A stretch of DNA of 64,000 nucleotides from Mucisphaera sp965279675 (lineage in GTDB: Bacteria > Planctomycetota > Phycisphaerae > Phycisphaerales > Phycisphaeraceae): contig NZ_CBDIIJ010000002.1 of assembly GCF_965279675.1 (NCBI RefSeq), positions 1,054,001 through 1,118,000 of the forward strand, in the 5' to 3' direction. Below, one piece after another: positions 15,837 through 24,682 of the stretch. The notes below the pieces were generated by a model, which was not told the DNA's origin, did not search any database, and saw nothing but the letters and a program-made list of their open reading frames with translations. Every line of letters starts with the position of its first letter. Position 1 is the first letter of the stretch. The position numbers were made by a program, and so were the translations under genes.

Positions 15837-15857
15837 TGTTCATACAGGGAGTCTGGG

Positions 15858-16760
15858 ATGTCTGCGGCAGGTACTGAATCGTCACGAGAGCGTTTCGGGG
15901 AGCTCGTGCGGCGTCTACGTCGGCGGCGGGGTTTGACGCTTGATGCGTTGGCGGAGCGGTGTGGTGTGACGAAGGGGTATCTCTCATTGATTGAGAATGA
16001 GCGCGTCGGTACGCCTAGCGATGAGGTGGTGAACGGGTTGGCGGCCGGCTTGGGTGTGAGTGATGGCTCCCTGCATCGTGCGGCGGACTGGGCGACGACG
16101 CCCGACGCGATCCGCAGGGAGGTTGATCGTTTGCGTGCTGGCTGGGCGGTGTCGCAGCGGCTGGCTCGGCGACTTCGTTCGGGCGCGGGTGAATCGGAGC
16201 CTGGCACAGGGGATGACCTCGGCGGGGCGTGTTTTGTGGATCTTGATGCGATGTATCGGTCGGGTGAGCTTGGGGAGGCACGGCATGCGGATGGGGTGGC
16301 GGAAGCTGGTGGTGAGGCTGCCGACCGCGACGAGACGCTGCGGTTGTTGGCCGAGGCGATGGGGAGTCGGGTGCCTGTGATTAATCGGGTGCCGGCTGGG
16401 TATCCGGCGGCGTTTACGGATCTGGATTTTCCGGCGCGGGTGGCGGATGAGTATGTGCACTGTCCTGATCTGCGTGACCGAGATGCGTTTGCGGCGCGGG
16501 TGGTGGGGGATTCGATGGAGCCTGCATACCGGGAGGGAGATGTGGTGGTGTTTTCGCCTGAGGCGGATGTCGTGGATGGGTGCGACTGCTTTGTGCGTTT
16601 GGAGCCTGACCACGACACGACGTTCAAGCGGGTGTTTTTCGATGAGGGTGGGAAGCTGGTTCGTTTGCAGCCGTTGAATGCGGCGTACCCGCCTCGGGTG
16701 GTGGAAAGGGAGGGTGTGGCGGGTTTGTACCGGGCGGTGTGGCGGATGACGCGGCTATAG
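15858..16760 (+). CDS. LexA/CI-type repressor: XRE HTH plus S24 self-cleaving peptidase domain
   Basis: This 300-aa protein has an N-terminal XRE-type HTH at about residues 12-70 (RRRRGLTLDALAERCGVTKGY). A linker leads to the S24 domain, with Ser219 in VVGDSMEPAYREGD and Lys257 in DTTFKRVFF as the dyad. The spacing of 38 residues compares with 37 in LexA. An Ala180-Gly181 pair in RVPAGYP sits where LexA is cut. So it can likely self-cleave when RecA is activated and release the promoters it controls. It is divergent from the two-HTH regulator. A non-phage stress regulator is possible, but the location beside terL favours control of the phage-like element. Confidence 0.82.
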   Translation: MSAAGTESSRERFGELVRRLRRRRGLTLDALAERCGVTKGYLSLIENERVGTPSDEVVNGLAAGLGVSDGSLHRAADWATTPDAIRREVDRLRAGWAVSQRLARRLRSGAGESEPGTGDDLGGACFVDLDAMYRSGELGEARHADGVAEAGGEAADRDETLRLLAEAMGSRVPVINRVPAGYPAAFTDLDFPARVADEYVHCPDLRDRDAFAARVVGDSMEPAYREGDVVVFSPEADVVDGCDCFVRLEPDHDTTFKRVFFDEGGKLVRLQPLNAAYPPRVVEREGVAGLYRAVWRMTRL

Positions 16761-16848
16761 CTCTTTGCTGCGGTCGTGCGCATTGCGGTTCTCCCCAGGT
16801 GGTTGGGGTGTCGGGTGTGTGCGCACGTTGATCGGCTATGCTCGGCGG

Positions 16849-17613
16849 ATGAGTGTGTCTGAGGTTTTATGGATCCTGCTGGCCCATGCGTTGGGTTTCT
16901 TTTTGCAGGGCATAGCGGGCTTCGGTTCAGGGCTGGTGGTGGTGCCGATTCTTGTGTGGGCGGGGATGGAATTGCCGTTGGCGATCGGCGCGCTTTTGGG
17001 GGGCGTGGTGATTGCGACGGGGCAGGGTTGTTGGCGACGGCGGGCGGACTATCGGTGGTCGGATGTGTGGTCGATCTCGTGGTGGCGGTTGCTGGGATTA
17101 CCGGTGGGGGTGTGGTTGCTGATGCAGTTGATGGTTTGGGAGCCGTGGCGGATCAAGCAGGCGGTTGGTTTGTTTCTGGGTGCGGCTGTGCTGACGATGT
17201 GGCTGGCGAAGGTTCGGCCGCGCAAGCATCTTGCTTACCGGTGGACGGTTCTGGCGGGATTGGGGAGTGGGGTGACGGGCGGGTTGGTGGGGATGAGCGG
17301 GCCGCTGGCGGCCTTGTGGGTGATGGCACATGACTGGCCGGCGGAGCGGGCGAGGGCGACGTTGTGGGGGTTGTTTTTGGTGTTCTCCCCGGTGGCAGCG
17401 GTGGTGCTGACGTGGCGTTTCGGGTGGGATGTGGCGTGGGCGTTTTTTGTGGGGATGGCCTGTTTTCCGGCGGCTGCGACGGCGGATGTCGTCGGCGATC
17501 GCATCGGTCGCAAGCTGTCACAGGAGGGTCTGCGGCGGGTGGCCTATGGCCTGTTGATGGTGATTGCGTTGGTGGCGGTTGTTGAGCCGTGGGTGATGGG
17601 GCGTGGCGGCTAG
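16849..17613 (+). CDS. TauE/SafE family membrane permease
   Basis: This 254-aa protein is read from ATG 16849. The sequence is almost entirely hydrophobic with about eight predicted membrane segments, and the N-terminal half has the GFxxQGIAGFGSGLVVVPIL pattern of the TauE/SafE (DUF81) family. The second half repeats this (GLGSGVTGGLVGMSGP). Members export or import sulfonates, sulfite or similar small anions; the substrate cannot be read from sequence. The gene converges with the tautomerase gene, overlapping it by 4 bases. Confidence 0.8.
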   Translation: MSVSEVLWILLAHALGFFLQGIAGFGSGLVVVPILVWAGMELPLAIGALLGGVVIATGQGCWRRRADYRWSDVWSISWWRLLGLPVGVWLLMQLMVWEPWRIKQAVGLFLGAAVLTMWLAKVRPRKHLAYRWTVLAGLGSGVTGGLVGMSGPLAALWVMAHDWPAERARATLWGLFLVFSPVAAVVLTWRFGWDVAWAFFVGMACFPAAATADVVGDRIGRKLSQEGLRRVAYGLLMVIALVAVVEPWVMGRGG

Positions 17614-17813
17614 TCGTTCTGCTTGCGGTATTCGGTGGTGAGCATGCCGGCGAAGCCCCAGTTCTCGGGATCGACCTCGTCGATGACGATGTGGGTGTGC
17701 TCGGGTTTCTTGCCCAGGACGTCCACCAGTGCGGCGGTGATGGGTTTGACGAGTTCGGCTTTCTGTTCTGCGGAGACGCCGTCTCTGGTGATTCTGACGT
17801 TGACGTAGGGCAT
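17610..17813 (-). CDS. 4-oxalocrotonate tautomerase family enzyme
   Basis: This 67-aa protein is typical in length. After removal of the start methionine the catalytic Pro1 (PYVNVRITRDGV) is exposed. The LVKPITAALVDVLGK helix and the EVDPENWGFAG segment are family-like. It catalyses keto-enol tautomerisation of small unsaturated acids; the substrate is unknown. It is a short gene convergent with the TauE/SafE gene. Confidence 0.85.
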   Translation of the reverse strand: MPYVNVRITRDGVSAEQKAELVKPITAALVDVLGKKPEHTHIVIDEVDPENWGFAGMLTTEYRKQND

Positions 17814-17824
17814 GGTTGCTCCGG

Positions 17825-19459
17825 TTAATCGATGGTTGTGCGTCGCGTGGTGAGCGTGGCGAGGAAGATGCTCATGGCTGCGGCGGCGGAGGGCTCGGGG
17901 ATGATGAGTGACGATAGGTCGCCGTTGGGATTGTGGGCGACGGTGTCGATGTAGAGGGTGCCGGACCAGTTGGTGCCGCCGGTGGTGTCGGGGGCGGAGG
18001 AGAAGTAGAGGGAATCGATGAAGGTGTTGGCTCCATCGATGTCGCCGTCGCCGTTGTCATCGGGTGTCCAGTGGTCGTCGTTTTCGAGGTTCCACTGGTA
18101 GAGGTGCCATTGGCCGTCGGCGATGATCGGCAGGAAGGTGGCCTGCTCGCGTCCGTTGACGGTGGGGCTGCCGTCGTCGAGGAGCATGCTGACGAAGAGG
18201 GGTTCGGCGCCGGGATCGCGTCGGATGAAGAGGCCGACGTAGCCGGTGGGTGCGAGGGCTTTGCCGTCGATGGTGTTGTTGTTGGGTTGGGTGCCGCCTG
18301 AGGGGTAGCGGAACTGCATTCGCGCGGGATCGGCGTTGGTGTTGGTGATGTCGATGCGGAGGGCGTTGTCGCCGGCCTGGGGGTTGCTGGCATCGAGTGC
18401 GGTGGTAATGGCGGCGACGTTGTTTTTGCCTGCTACGCCTCGGGTGGAGCTGAAGCGGCCTTTCGAGGTGTTGAAGTCGTCGATGATGGTGAGTTCGGAG
18501 AGGGTGTCGATGGGGTTGGGTGCGAGCGGGCGGGGTGGCTCGGGCAGCGGGGTGTAGTTGGGGTTGGGTGTGGCGAAGACGCCGAGGTTGTTGGCAACGA
18601 GTCGGGGGTTGCCTGGGCGCAGGAGCGAGGAGCCGTCGGAGGGGCTGTTGATGACGCGGGCGTTGGCGATGTTGTCGTCGGAGTCGTCGAAGGCGAGGGT
18701 GGTTGAGCCGCCGCCATCGATGTTGATGGCGTTGTTGATGCCGAAGTGGAGGAAGAGTTCGGCCATCTCGGTGGTGCGCATGCCGGAGGAGAAGTCGCCT
18801 TGTCGGCCATCGACGGTCATGAGCATGATGCGGCCGTCGGGTGCGACGCCGAGTGCGGTGTGCGGGTTGAGTGCGTTGGTGTAGCTGTCGTTGGGTGCGG
18901 TGATGGCTCCGTTGGTGAGGATGCGTTGGTTGCCGCCTATAGCGTTGTAGAGGGGGATGCCTTCGAGGGTGTCGTAGGCGCCGGGTGTAGCGGCGGAGAG
19001 GGCGGCGGCGTTGTTATTGGCGTCGATGTTGAAGATGGGTTGGCCGGTGTACCAGTTGGGTGAGTAGCCGGAGCCTCTGGAGACGCCGGTGTGGGTGACG
19101 TTGGCCTGTCCGTTACCGGCGTCGCTGTAGAAGTCGCCGTTGATGCCGATCTGGACGCCGAAGGTGTTGACGAAGTCGGGTGTGGTGTAGCGGGTGACTT
19201 CGCCCTGGAGGCGGCCGTTGCCGGGTTGCATCAGGAAGCTGATGCCTTCGGCTTCGGGATCGATCTCGACGAGGTGGACGACGAGGGGTCTGGGGAGGTT
19301 GAGGTCGTCGCTGGCGGTAGAGCCGTCGGCGGCTTCGATGATCTGGTAGTGGGTGACGCCGAGGAAGGGTTCAGCGGTCTGGATGATGGCGGCGGGTGCG
19401 GTGGGGGTGATCAGGGCGGTGCAGAGGGCGGTGGCGAGCGCTGAGAACGCAGGGCGCAT
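17825..19459 (-). CDS. Exported phosphodiester glycosidase (NAGPA domain) with PEP-CTERM anchor
   Basis: The start is ATG 19459 (544 aa), with GGGAG 7 bases upstream; ATG 19480 is an alternative. An N-terminal signal peptide (AFSALATALCTALITPTAPA) is followed by a NAGPA-type domain at about residues 20-310. This contains INGDFYSDAGNG, GVAPDGRIMLMTVDG and the hallmark INIDGGGSTTLAF. A second jelly-roll or carbohydrate-binding-like region follows, about residues 330-510. The C-terminus (IPEP, hydrophobic stretch, Arg-Arg) fits a PEP-CTERM sorting signal, implying exosortase processing. It probably acts on cell-surface or extracellular phosphoglycans. Confidence 0.8.
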   Translation of the reverse strand: MRPAFSALATALCTALITPTAPAAIIQTAEPFLGVTHYQIIEAADGSTASDDLNLPRPLVVHLVEIDPEAEGISFLMQPGNGRLQGEVTRYTTPDFVNTFGVQIGINGDFYSDAGNGQANVTHTGVSRGSGYSPNWYTGQPIFNIDANNNAAALSAATPGAYDTLEGIPLYNAIGGNQRILTNGAITAPNDSYTNALNPHTALGVAPDGRIMLMTVDGRQGDFSSGMRTTEMAELFLHFGINNAINIDGGGSTTLAFDDSDDNIANARVINSPSDGSSLLRPGNPRLVANNLGVFATPNPNYTPLPEPPRPLAPNPIDTLSELTIIDDFNTSKGRFSSTRGVAGKNNVAAITTALDASNPQAGDNALRIDITNTNADPARMQFRYPSGGTQPNNNTIDGKALAPTGYVGLFIRRDPGAEPLFVSMLLDDGSPTVNGREQATFLPIIADGQWHLYQWNLENDDHWTPDDNGDGDIDGANTFIDSLYFSSAPDTTGGTNWSGTLYIDTVAHNPNGDLSSLIIPEPSAAAAMSIFLATLTTRRTTID

Positions 19460-19564
19460 GGGTGATCTCCCTAATATCATATGGATCGTGCAACCTACCG
19501 ACTATACCCATGGGGAGTCGATCGCCACGGGGTTGGCATCTGAATTAGGGGTTCATGCGGAGGG

Positions 19565-21709
19565 CTACTGGTCGTGCCGATGGATGAGCTCGAGGATGCG
19601 GAGGAGCTCGGCGACGGACCATGCCTGGGCGGGGCAGCCGACGGGGCGGTGGGGATCGGCGGATTCGAAGATTTCGGGGAGTTGGCCGGTGCCGGTGTGG
19701 CGGAGGTGATCGAGGAGGGGGGTGATGGCGGCGAGGGCTCGGGCGCGGGCCGGAGAGGAGAAGTCGTGAGCGCGGAGGAGGGCTTCGGCGTAGGGGCCGA
19801 TGAGCCATGGCCAGATGGTGCCCTGGTGGTAGGCCTTATCGCGGTCGTAGGGTGAGCCGGTGTAGCGGGGATGGTGGTTGGGGTGATCTGTGGGAAGCGT
19901 GCGGAGGCCGAAGGGGGTGAGGAGTTTGTCGGTGACGGTTTCTACGACGGCCTGGCTGTGTTTGGGGTCGAGCGGGGCGTTTGGCAGGGAAATGGCGAGG
20001 AGTTGGTTGGGTCGGAGGGTGGGGTCGCGATGGGTTTTGCCGTCGGCGTTGGTGTGGATGTGATCGAAGAGGGCCTGGGTGCGCTCGTTCCAGAAGGTTT
20101 TGGTGAAGGAGCGGTGGGCGTGCTCGGCGAGGTGTCGGCAGCGGTCGGCGGCGTCGGGGTGTGCGTTCGCGAGGACCTGGGCGAGGCGGGCGTTGACGGA
20201 GGCCCAGAGGGCGTTGATCTCGACACACTTGCCGGGGCGTGGGGTGAATACGGTGCCTTCGGCGGCGGCGTCCATCCAGGTGAGCTGGGTGTTTGGGTCG
20301 CCGGCGTTGATGAGGCCGTCCTCGTCGAGGGCGATAAGGGGTTGGTCCGAGGTGTGTTCGGGGGGCGAGGTGCCGCGGACGTGGTGATCGATGATGTCGA
20401 GGCAGGCGTCGGCGAGCCAGGTGGTGAGGGATTCGGTGTCGGCGGAACGTTCGGCGTACTCGAGGGCGGCGTGGATGAACCAGAGGGAGGCGTCGGCGGT
20501 GTTGTAGTGGGCGAGGGATCCGTCACGGTCGTCGAAGCGGTTGGGGATGAGGCCGTTGGCTCGGTGCTGGGCGAAGGCGGCGAGGGTGTCGCGGGCTTCG
20601 GTCAAGCGGCCAGTCGTCAGGAGCAGGCCGGGTAGTGCGATGAAGGTGTCGCGGCCCCAGTCGGCGAACCAGGGGTAGCCTGCGATGAGTGTGGTCAGTT
20701 GCCGGCCCTGAGATTCGCGGCGGACGGTGAAGTCGGCGGCGGCGATGGCGAGGGTGTGGCGGAGCTGGCGATCGGGGTCGGCCTGCTCGGGGATGGGGAG
20801 TTTCTCGGCGATGGCGACGAGGCCGCGTTGGTGGGGGTTGGCGCTCTGGGGTTCGGCGGCGGGGGTGTTGGGGTCGGTTGAGAGGGAGGCGGTGAGGGTG
20901 AGGTCATGGTCTTCGGCGGGGGGGAGGTTGGCTTCGAAAGCGCCGGGGACGAAGAGGTCTTCGCGGTCGTCCTGTCCGCGCTCAGCTTCGAGGGGATATC
21001 GGACGTTGTGCCACCATGTGGGATCGGGCTGGAAGGGGGCCTGATCGGTGCGGAGGGTGAGGTGGAGGTGATCGTCGGCGGCGATGCTGAGTTCGTTCTG
21101 AGCGATCTGGAGGTCGAGGGTGGGGGACTCGTGTTCGCGGAGGAGGTGGTGGAAGTCGCGGAGGGCGACCATGGGTCGGATGCGGAGGGCGGCGCCTTCG
21201 GGTGTGTGCTGGAGGCCGTTGATGCGGTAGCGGAGGGTGATGGCGGAGGCGTTGTGGTGGAGGGTGAGCTCGCGGGTGAAGCGGATGCCTTCGGCGGAGC
21301 CGGCGGCGTGGCCGATGTGGTATTCCCAGACGACGGAGAGGCCTTTTTCGAAGCGGACGAGGTGGTCGATGCCGTTGGGGGAGAAGACGGGCTGGCCGGT
21401 GTCGAGGGAGCGGAACTGGCAGGTGGCGAACTCAAGGGTCCGTAAGGTGGTTCGGGAGGAGCCGTTGGTGCCGACGAGCTCGGGGATCTGGAGTTGTTCG
21501 AGGGTCTGGCTGAGGGCGAGGATGCGGCCGACGGGTGGGGTGGTGGCTGCGATCAGTAAGCCGTGGTATCGGCGGGTGTTGCAGCCGGCGAGGGTTCCCA
21601 TGGCGAAGCCGCCTTGGGCGTTGGTGAGGAGCCATTCCCGGGACAAACAGCGGTCGCGGCCGAGTTCGGCGGTATCGACGGCGTGAGTTTGCCAGGGGTC
21701 GTGGGTCAT
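19565..21709 (-). CDS. Glycogen debranching enzyme (amylo-alpha-1,6-glucosidase, archaeal/bacterial type)
   Basis: This 714-aa protein starts at ATG 21709, with no good ribosome binding site, so it may be leaderless. The N-terminal domain (REWLLTNAQGGFAMGTLAGCNTRRYHGLLIA) matches the GDE N-terminal domain. The C-terminal (alpha/alpha)6 domain carries WFADWGRDTFIALPGLLL and the later GSPYDRDKAYHQGTIWPWLIGPY, both typical of amylo-1,6-glucosidase. It hydrolyses alpha-1,6 branch points in glycogen. A long His/Asp-rich stretch at about 555-575 lies in a loop. No other glycogen gene is adjacent. Confidence 0.85.
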   Translation of the reverse strand: MTHDPWQTHAVDTAELGRDRCLSREWLLTNAQGGFAMGTLAGCNTRRYHGLLIAATTPPVGRILALSQTLEQLQIPELVGTNGSSRTTLRTLEFATCQFRSLDTGQPVFSPNGIDHLVRFEKGLSVVWEYHIGHAAGSAEGIRFTRELTLHHNASAITLRYRINGLQHTPEGAALRIRPMVALRDFHHLLREHESPTLDLQIAQNELSIAADDHLHLTLRTDQAPFQPDPTWWHNVRYPLEAERGQDDREDLFVPGAFEANLPPAEDHDLTLTASLSTDPNTPAAEPQSANPHQRGLVAIAEKLPIPEQADPDRQLRHTLAIAAADFTVRRESQGRQLTTLIAGYPWFADWGRDTFIALPGLLLTTGRLTEARDTLAAFAQHRANGLIPNRFDDRDGSLAHYNTADASLWFIHAALEYAERSADTESLTTWLADACLDIIDHHVRGTSPPEHTSDQPLIALDEDGLINAGDPNTQLTWMDAAAEGTVFTPRPGKCVEINALWASVNARLAQVLANAHPDAADRCRHLAEHAHRSFTKTFWNERTQALFDHIHTNADGKTHRDPTLRPNQLLAISLPNAPLDPKHSQAVVETVTDKLLTPFGLRTLPTDHPNHHPRYTGSPYDRDKAYHQGTIWPWLIGPYAEALLRAHDFSSPARARALAAITPLLDHLRHTGTGQLPEIFESADPHRPVGCPAQAWSVAELLRILELIHRHDQ

Positions 21710-21807
21710 GGGTCTATTATTGATCGTTTGTCTGGGGTGACGGGTTGAGGAAAAGGGGTAAGGTTGGGGGAATGTCCGGAGTCGTTCGATCGGCCAGGAG
21801 TGTGTCG

Positions 21808-22443
21808 ATGGTGATCGAGGTTCGCGAGATTGAGATGCCGTTGCTGAGCCGGACGGCTGCCGGCTGGGCGGAGCGGGTGCTGGGTGATCCGGTGGCGCTT
21901 TTGAATGATCATGCGCATCTGGAGAAGAAGGCGGCGTTGAACGCGATGGAGTTGTTGAATCAGTGGCCGGCACCGGTGCCGCCTGAGGCGTGGGTTCAGC
22001 AGATGACGGCGGTGGCTCGGGAGGAGATTGAGCATCTGCAGACGGTTTTGCGGCTACTGCATGGTCGGGGTGGGGTGTTCAGCAAGGGGCACCGGAATCC
22101 GTACGCTGGTGGGCTGCGGGATCTGATTCGGAAGGGGCCGGGTGGTCGGATTGAATTGATTATGGATCGGTTGCTGGTTTCGGCGCTGATTGAGGTGCGG
22201 AGCTGCGAGCGTTTTGCGGTGCTGGCAGAGGTGGCGACGGATGAGGAGTTGGCGGGTTTGTACCGGGACCTGTGGGCGAGTGAGCATGGGCACTATCGGA
22301 CGTTTTTGAATCTGGCGCAGCGGCTGCCTGGGGTGAATGATGAGGCGGTGGCGACGAGGTGGGCGGAGATGCTGGCGGCGGAGGCGGCGATTCTGGCGGA
22401 GCAGGAGCCGGGGTACGGAATGCACTCTGGGGTTGATGGTTGA
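21808..22443 (+). CDS. miaE: tRNA-(2-methylthio-N6-isopentenyl-adenosine)-hydroxylase MiaE
   Basis: I choose ATG 21808 (211 aa), with AGGAG 7 bases upstream; ATG 21772 is an alternative. Family features are NDHAHLEKKAA near residue 32, REEIEHLQTV near 72, and SEHGHYRTF near 160. These give the di-iron ligands (Glu, His) of the carboxylate-bridged oxygenase. It hydroxylates the isopentenyl group of modified A37 in tRNA, and needs oxygen. It follows the glycogen debranching gene divergently. Confidence 0.88.
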   Translation: MVIEVREIEMPLLSRTAAGWAERVLGDPVALLNDHAHLEKKAALNAMELLNQWPAPVPPEAWVQQMTAVAREEIEHLQTVLRLLHGRGGVFSKGHRNPYAGGLRDLIRKGPGGRIELIMDRLLVSALIEVRSCERFAVLAEVATDEELAGLYRDLWASEHGHYRTFLNLAQRLPGVNDEAVATRWAEMLAAEAAILAEQEPGYGMHSGVDG

Positions 22444-22467
22444 GCAGATCTGAATGAAGGGTTTGAT

Positions 22468-22920
22468 GTGAGCAGTCCATCCGTGGAACCGAGTGATCTG
22501 GCGGTCAAGGCGGCGCAGCAGGCGTGGTGGGATCAGAACAAGCGCTGGTTCATCCCGGTGCTGGTGGGGGTGCCGTTGCTGGCGACGGTGTTGGGGCTGG
22601 TGATCGGGGTGCTGTATGCGGGGCGCGCGTTGTGGGAGGCGGAGGTGACGGCGATGTCGCTGGAGCGGGTGCGGGCGTCGGCGGAGGTGGTGGATCTGGT
22701 GGGCGAGCCGATCGAGACGGGGTGGCTGATTCAGGGGTCGGTGGATGAGGCGGCCGGGGTGGCGGAGCTGCGTTATGTGATTGAGGGGCCGAAGGGGGAC
22801 GCAGGGGTGCGGGTGAAGGGGGCGTTGGTGGACGGGACTTGGGTGGTGACAGGGTTGGATGTGGGGGCTGGGGAGCGGGTGGTGGTGTTGGAGGGTGAGG
22901 AACAATCGTCTCTTGAATAG
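22468..22920 (+). CDS. Coa1-like membrane protein (cytochrome oxidase assembly factor 1 domain)
   Basis: This 150-aa protein starts at GTG 22468. One membrane segment lies at about residues 27-50, preceded by a Trp-rich amphipathic region. A Coa1/PF08695-type domain follows, with alternating LGEP-like (VGEPIETGW) and WLIQGSVDEAAGVAELRYVIEG strands. In eukaryotes Coa1 assists assembly of cytochrome oxidase; in bacteria the role is less clear. It sits 24 bases after miaE on the same strand. Confidence 0.6.
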   Translation: MSSPSVEPSDLAVKAAQQAWWDQNKRWFIPVLVGVPLLATVLGLVIGVLYAGRALWEAEVTAMSLERVRASAEVVDLVGEPIETGWLIQGSVDEAAGVAELRYVIEGPKGDAGVRVKGALVDGTWVVTGLDVGAGERVVVLEGEEQSSLE

Positions 22921-22951
22921 TTAATCACACAGCAGGCACGAAGCAGTATCA

Positions 22952-23353
22952 ATGACATTCCAGCAAGCGTGGGATCAAGCAGCATTAAATCATTGGTACT
23001 GCGCCACGATAGGCCTGCAGTATGTGGTCGCGCCATTGATTGGCGTGGCTTACGTTTTGGTTTTTCGTCATCGTGTCGTTGATGCAAGAAGGCTTTTTCT
23101 TTTGATTGTGATGCTCGCGTTGTTTGCTCTTGTGTGGGAATCAACAACCCAGAGCATCCATGTAAAATGGGTACTACGCCACGCGGCTTCGCGTAGCGAT
23201 GAGGAGAAGGCGTTGGTTGCGTTGCGTGACACGGGCAACCTTGCTTTTGCCCCATTCGTTGCATTCATGCGTGGGTTAGCGGCTTGTGGGTTGTTGGTGC
23301 TGGCTGCGCTACTAACCAAGTGGCTCCTAAGACCGGTGCGTCGTGGGCTTTGA
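22952..23353 (+). CDS. Hypothetical four-helix membrane protein
   Basis: This 133-aa protein has three or four hydrophobic segments (about residues 22-40, 48-64 and 103-126) and no family I recognise. Its codon use is visibly lower in GC than its neighbours, suggesting later arrival. It follows the Coa1-like gene by 31 bases. A hairpin (23368-23384) ends the unit. Confidence 0.5.
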   Translation: MTFQQAWDQAALNHWYCATIGLQYVVAPLIGVAYVLVFRHRVVDARRLFLLIVMLALFALVWESTTQSIHVKWVLRHAASRSDEEKALVALRDTGNLAFAPFVAFMRGLAACGLLVLAALLTKWLLRPVRRGL

Positions 23354-23367
23354 ATCCATCATGGAAG

Positions 23368-23384
23368 CGGGCCGACACGGCCCG
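23368..23384. terminator. Bidirectional hairpin between convergent genes
   Basis: CGGGCCG, loop ACA, CGGCCCG: a 7-base perfect stem between the membrane protein gene (+) and mraY (-). There is no T-run, so the call rests on position and stem strength. Confidence 0.5.
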
Positions 23385-23425
23385 GCTCACCATTCACTGG
23401 GGTATGTGAGCTCCTAGCTGGGCCG

Positions 23426-24640
23426 TTAGCGAATTTTGATCGTGGCCAGCGCAATGGCGACGAGTAGGGCGGTGGTGAGCCAGAAGCGGATGACGGTTTG
23501 TTGTTCGGTCCAGCCGCCGAGGTGGAAGTGGTGGTGGATGGGGGCGCAGCGGAAGATGCGTTTGCCGCCTGTGAGTTTGTAGTAGCCAACCTGCAGGATG
23601 ACGGAGAGAGCTTCGAGGACGAAGATGCCGCCGATGAGGAGCAGGAGGAATTCTTGTCGGATAACGACGGCGATGAAGCCGATGAGGCCGCCCAGGGGCA
23701 GGGAGCCGGAGTCGCCCATGAAGACGCGGGCGGGGTGGCAATTGAACCAGAGGAAGCCGAGGCAGCCGCCTGTCATGGAGCCGGCGAGGACGGCGAGTTC
23801 GTCGGAGAGGGGGATGTAGGGGACGAGGAGGTATTTGGCGAGGACGAAGTCGTTGAGGGTGAAGCCGGCGATGAGGCAGAGGACCATGAATGCGAAGGCG
23901 ACGATGACCATGACGCCTGAGGCGAGTCCGTCCATGCCGTCGGAGAGGTTAACGGCGTTGGACATGCCAACGATGACGAGGACGGCGATGGCGACGAAGG
24001 GGATGGTGCCGAGGACGATGAGGGTTTCAGCGGGGACAAAGGTGGTGCCGTCCCAGGTCCAGGTTTTGAAGAAGGGGAGGGTGAGGGAGTGGGACATGGT
24101 GGCGGCGTAGTCGTAGTCGGCGAGGCCGCCGAACTTGTTGGCGCCGTGGTGGTGGATGAAGAGGCCGAGGATGACGGCGATGGCGATCTGGAAGAGGAGT
24201 TTTTCCCAGGAGTGGAGGCCGTCGCGGGTGCCGGGTTTGCGGCGGGCGGTGGTGAGTTTGAGCCAGTCGTCGGCGAGTCCGAGGAGGAAGAGCCAGATGA
24301 GGCAGATGAGGCCCATCTGGACGTAGAAGGAGGTGAGGTCGGCGAGGAGGAGGGTGGTGGCAAGGATGGCTCCTGAGATGAGGATCCCGCCCATGGTGGG
24401 GGTGGATCGTTTGTGTTTCATGACCTCGTTGAGGTCGGCGTTGTGGAACTCGGGGTTGTCCTGGATTTTCTGGGCGACGAGCCAGCGGATGGTGCGTTCG
24501 CCGAAGGCGATGACGATGGTGAAGGAGAGGATGATGGCGAGCAGGGCGCGGAACTCGACGTAGCGGAAGACGCCGAGGGGGCCGAGGAGGGCGGATTCAT
24601 CGATCCAGGATCCGAGGGCTTGGATGAGGGCGTGGATCAT
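23426..24640 (-). CDS. mraY: Phospho-N-acetylmuramoyl-pentapeptide-transferase MraY
   Basis: This 404-aa protein has about ten membrane segments. Signature positions include STPTMGGILI, the magnesium-binding DDWLKL, NLSDGMDGLA, and HHHFHLGGW near the end. MraY transfers the UDP-MurNAc-pentapeptide to undecaprenyl phosphate to make lipid I. It lies downstream of murE and murF on the same strand (43-base gap to murF), in the classical order murE-murF-mraY, but murD, ftsW and murG do not follow. Somewhat longer than the usual 360 residues because of an N-terminal extension and a periplasmic loop. Confidence 0.95.
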   Translation of the reverse strand: MIHALIQALGSWIDESALLGPLGVFRYVEFRALLAIILSFTIVIAFGERTIRWLVAQKIQDNPEFHNADLNEVMKHKRSTPTMGGILISGAILATTLLLADLTSFYVQMGLICLIWLFLLGLADDWLKLTTARRKPGTRDGLHSWEKLLFQIAIAVILGLFIHHHGANKFGGLADYDYAATMSHSLTLPFFKTWTWDGTTFVPAETLIVLGTIPFVAIAVLVIVGMSNAVNLSDGMDGLASGVMVIVAFAFMVLCLIAGFTLNDFVLAKYLLVPYIPLSDELAVLAGSMTGGCLGFLWFNCHPARVFMGDSGSLPLGGLIGFIAVVIRQEFLLLLIGGIFVLEALSVILQVGYYKLTGGKRIFRCAPIHHHFHLGGWTEQQTVIRFWLTTALLVAIALATIKIR

Positions 24641-24682
24641 GGTTAGGCGGCGTCCGTGTCGCTGGGGGTCCCGTCCCTGGGG

